64,000 bases of DNA from Haematobia irritans. Lineage: Eukaryota; Arthropoda; Insecta; Diptera; Muscidae. The notes below the pieces were generated by a model. It was given only the letters and a program-made list of their open reading frames with translations. It was not told the DNA's origin and did no database searches. The stretch spans positions 57,106,066 to 57,170,065 of the forward strand of contig NC_134400.1 in NCBI RefSeq assembly GCF_050003625.1, read 5' to 3'. Within the stretch, counting starts at the first letter, position 1. Every line of letters starts with the position of its first letter. Shown here piece after piece: positions 62,917 to 64,000 of this stretch. A program made the position numbers and the translations under genes.

Positions 62917-64000
62917 TTCAACCGTCGAACTGAACGGACGTGTTTTTTAATAGCGGAGTATTTCATCGTAATAAGTACTTATTACGAATTTCACGTGTGG
63001 TGGAAATAATAAACCACCATGCAGCGAAATTCAAAGTCATCCACTGGGTTGCTAACTTCAGGGCCCAGTGGACGGGTAACGACTGAAGTTATAAATTTGG
63101 GCATCGACCAAGAGTCAGGCCCAATTAGTCGACCTGTAGACGGGTCGACTGGCGGTGACACTTTGGCAAGTCGAACCTTTTCTAAGGTGACGACATCAAA
63201 AGGAGGCAATCCCTCTCGAAAGAGATTCAAGGAAAGAAGAAATGCTTTGTTTATCCTAAAGAAATTAGGATCAGTCGACCCAAGCACGTTGTCGGCTAAG
63301 CAAAGCGATTCCTTAAAATGGGCTCAAGGAATTCTTGAAGCTGGAAAAAGGGAACGATCACCGGATGAGCTGCCATCCTCTAAACGGGATCAAAGATCGT
63401 TTGCCTCAGTTGCAAAAGACAGCCTTGTGATGGCTATTATTAATAAAGGAGCATTGGACGGTATGATTCCAAGGCAAAAATGGGGGGAAATTGAGAACGC
63501 GATGTCTGGTGTCTACTCAGAGGTGCGAAAAAAGTTTCCCGGACCAAGTCCTCGACGGCAAGATGCTGGATGGTATCAAGGACGATATAAGTTAATAGCT
63601 TTTGCAGACCAGAGGTCTATGGATTGCTTTAAAGCTGCATTGATGCTAATTGGTGAAGTTTGGGAAGGAGCCGCTTTGGAGTTAGTCGATAAAAAAGACA
63701 TACCGGCTAAACCTAGAGCACATGCATGGATACCGGCAAACCCTCCTGATCCTGAGTCAATACTAGAGAGACTAAAAGAATGTAACCCAGATCTTCCAAC
63801 CGCCGATTGGAAGGTTGGTCGTTTGGATGAGGTGGATGGGCCAAGACGGCATGCGGTGTTTATATTAAACATAGAGTCGCTGCCACATCTAGCCCATACC
63901 CAAGGACGCGTAAGTTATGGCTTTCATGATATCCATATGAAGGTATACAAAAGCGATCAGCCAAAGGATTCCGAAACGGACAAGCCTCCGGTAGAGTCAG
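62917..64000 (+). mobile_element. LOA-type LINE, copy 3, cut by the window end
   Basis: Same 5' end (TTCAACCGTCGAACTG), same 5' UTR stem at 62966-62987 and ORF1 start. Very close to copy 1. The 3' part lies outside. Confidence 0.9.
63019..64000 (+). CDS. LINE ORF1 protein, copy 3 (first 327 codons)
   Basis: Open from the shared ATG to the window end, matching the copy 1 protein with a few differences (for example KERRNALF in place of KERRNVLF). It includes the full DUF4780-like middle region. Whether ORF2 is intact cannot be seen. Confidence 0.87.
   Translation, partial: MQRNSKSSTGLLTSGPSGRVTTEVINLGIDQESGPISRPVDGSTGGDTLASRTFSKVTTSKGGNPSRKRFKERRNALFILKKLGSVDPSTLSAKQSDSLKWAQGILEAGKRERSPDELPSSKRDQRSFASVAKDSLVMAIINKGALDGMIPRQKWGEIENAMSGVYSEVRKKFPGPSPRRQDAGWYQGRYKLIAFADQRSMDCFKAALMLIGEVWEGAALELVDKKDIPAKPRAHAWIPANPPDPESILERLKECNPDLPTADWKVGRLDEVDGPRRHAVFILNIESLPHLAHTQGRVSYGFHDIHMKVYKSDQPKDSETDKPPVES

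Noticed and set aside
1..64000. prokaryotic defence system or operon
   Set aside because: No ribosome-binding sites, no compact gene order; introns, SINEs and fly-type elements show a eukaryotic genome.

Overview
This window looks like nuclear DNA of a higher fly (Diptera, probably a calyptrate/muscid-type genome), not a prokaryote. The clues are GT-AG spliced exons of an insect DM4/DM12-type secreted protein, an insect LOA-type LINE, Tc1/mariner and hAT-type elements, a tRNA-derived SINE, and many repeats built like the Drosophila DINE-1/mini-me (Helentron-derived) class. The genus is inference; nothing in the window names it. Almost every part that can be explained is transposable-element sequence, much of it nested.

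Layout: 0-2.7 kb, a tRNA-derived SINE and a small tandem repeat split by a DINE-1-like element. 3-9 kb, a cluster of two related MITE families plus DINE-1-like families B and A. 9.7-12.4 kb, an element with two opposed tRNA-like sequences, an unassigned open frame and a second SINE with a clear target duplication. 13.4-18.1 kb, family B in minus orientation with tandem 5' modules, a CACG-ended MITE and a mariner-like copy. 18.1-25.4 kb, two tandem family C units, the second split by a hAT-like element that itself holds a mariner-like copy and a family B element. 25.8-30.8 kb, LINE copy 1 (its reverse transcriptase carries a motif A Asp to Asn change). 30.8-39.3 kb, more DINE-1-like elements, a third SINE, a hAT MITE, an ITmD37E element with a frameshifted transposase, and an LTR fragment holding a third mariner-like copy. 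39.6-54.7 kb, a family D element split by inverted copies of families C, A and B and by a 7.2 kb nested hAT-like insertion. 55.6-61.2 kb, a CGG-rich hAT-like element containing LINE copy 2, whose ORFs look intact. 61.26-61.87 kb, three exons of the only recognisable host gene. 62.9-64 kb, the start of LINE copy 3.

How the parts relate: the SINEs end in the same roughly 75 bp and the same CCTAA-type tail as the LINE, so they probably use its reverse transcriptase. The three mariner-like copies share one N-terminally shortened transposase frame. The DINE-1-like elements come in four families whose central tandem repeats all have a 153 bp period, and in family B the tandem copies always join at one internal point, splitting the element into a 5' and a 3' module. 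Several insertions have exact target duplications or an uninterrupted sister site in the window, so their order can be read directly. I see no CRISPR array, no functional tRNA or rRNA gene and no operon.
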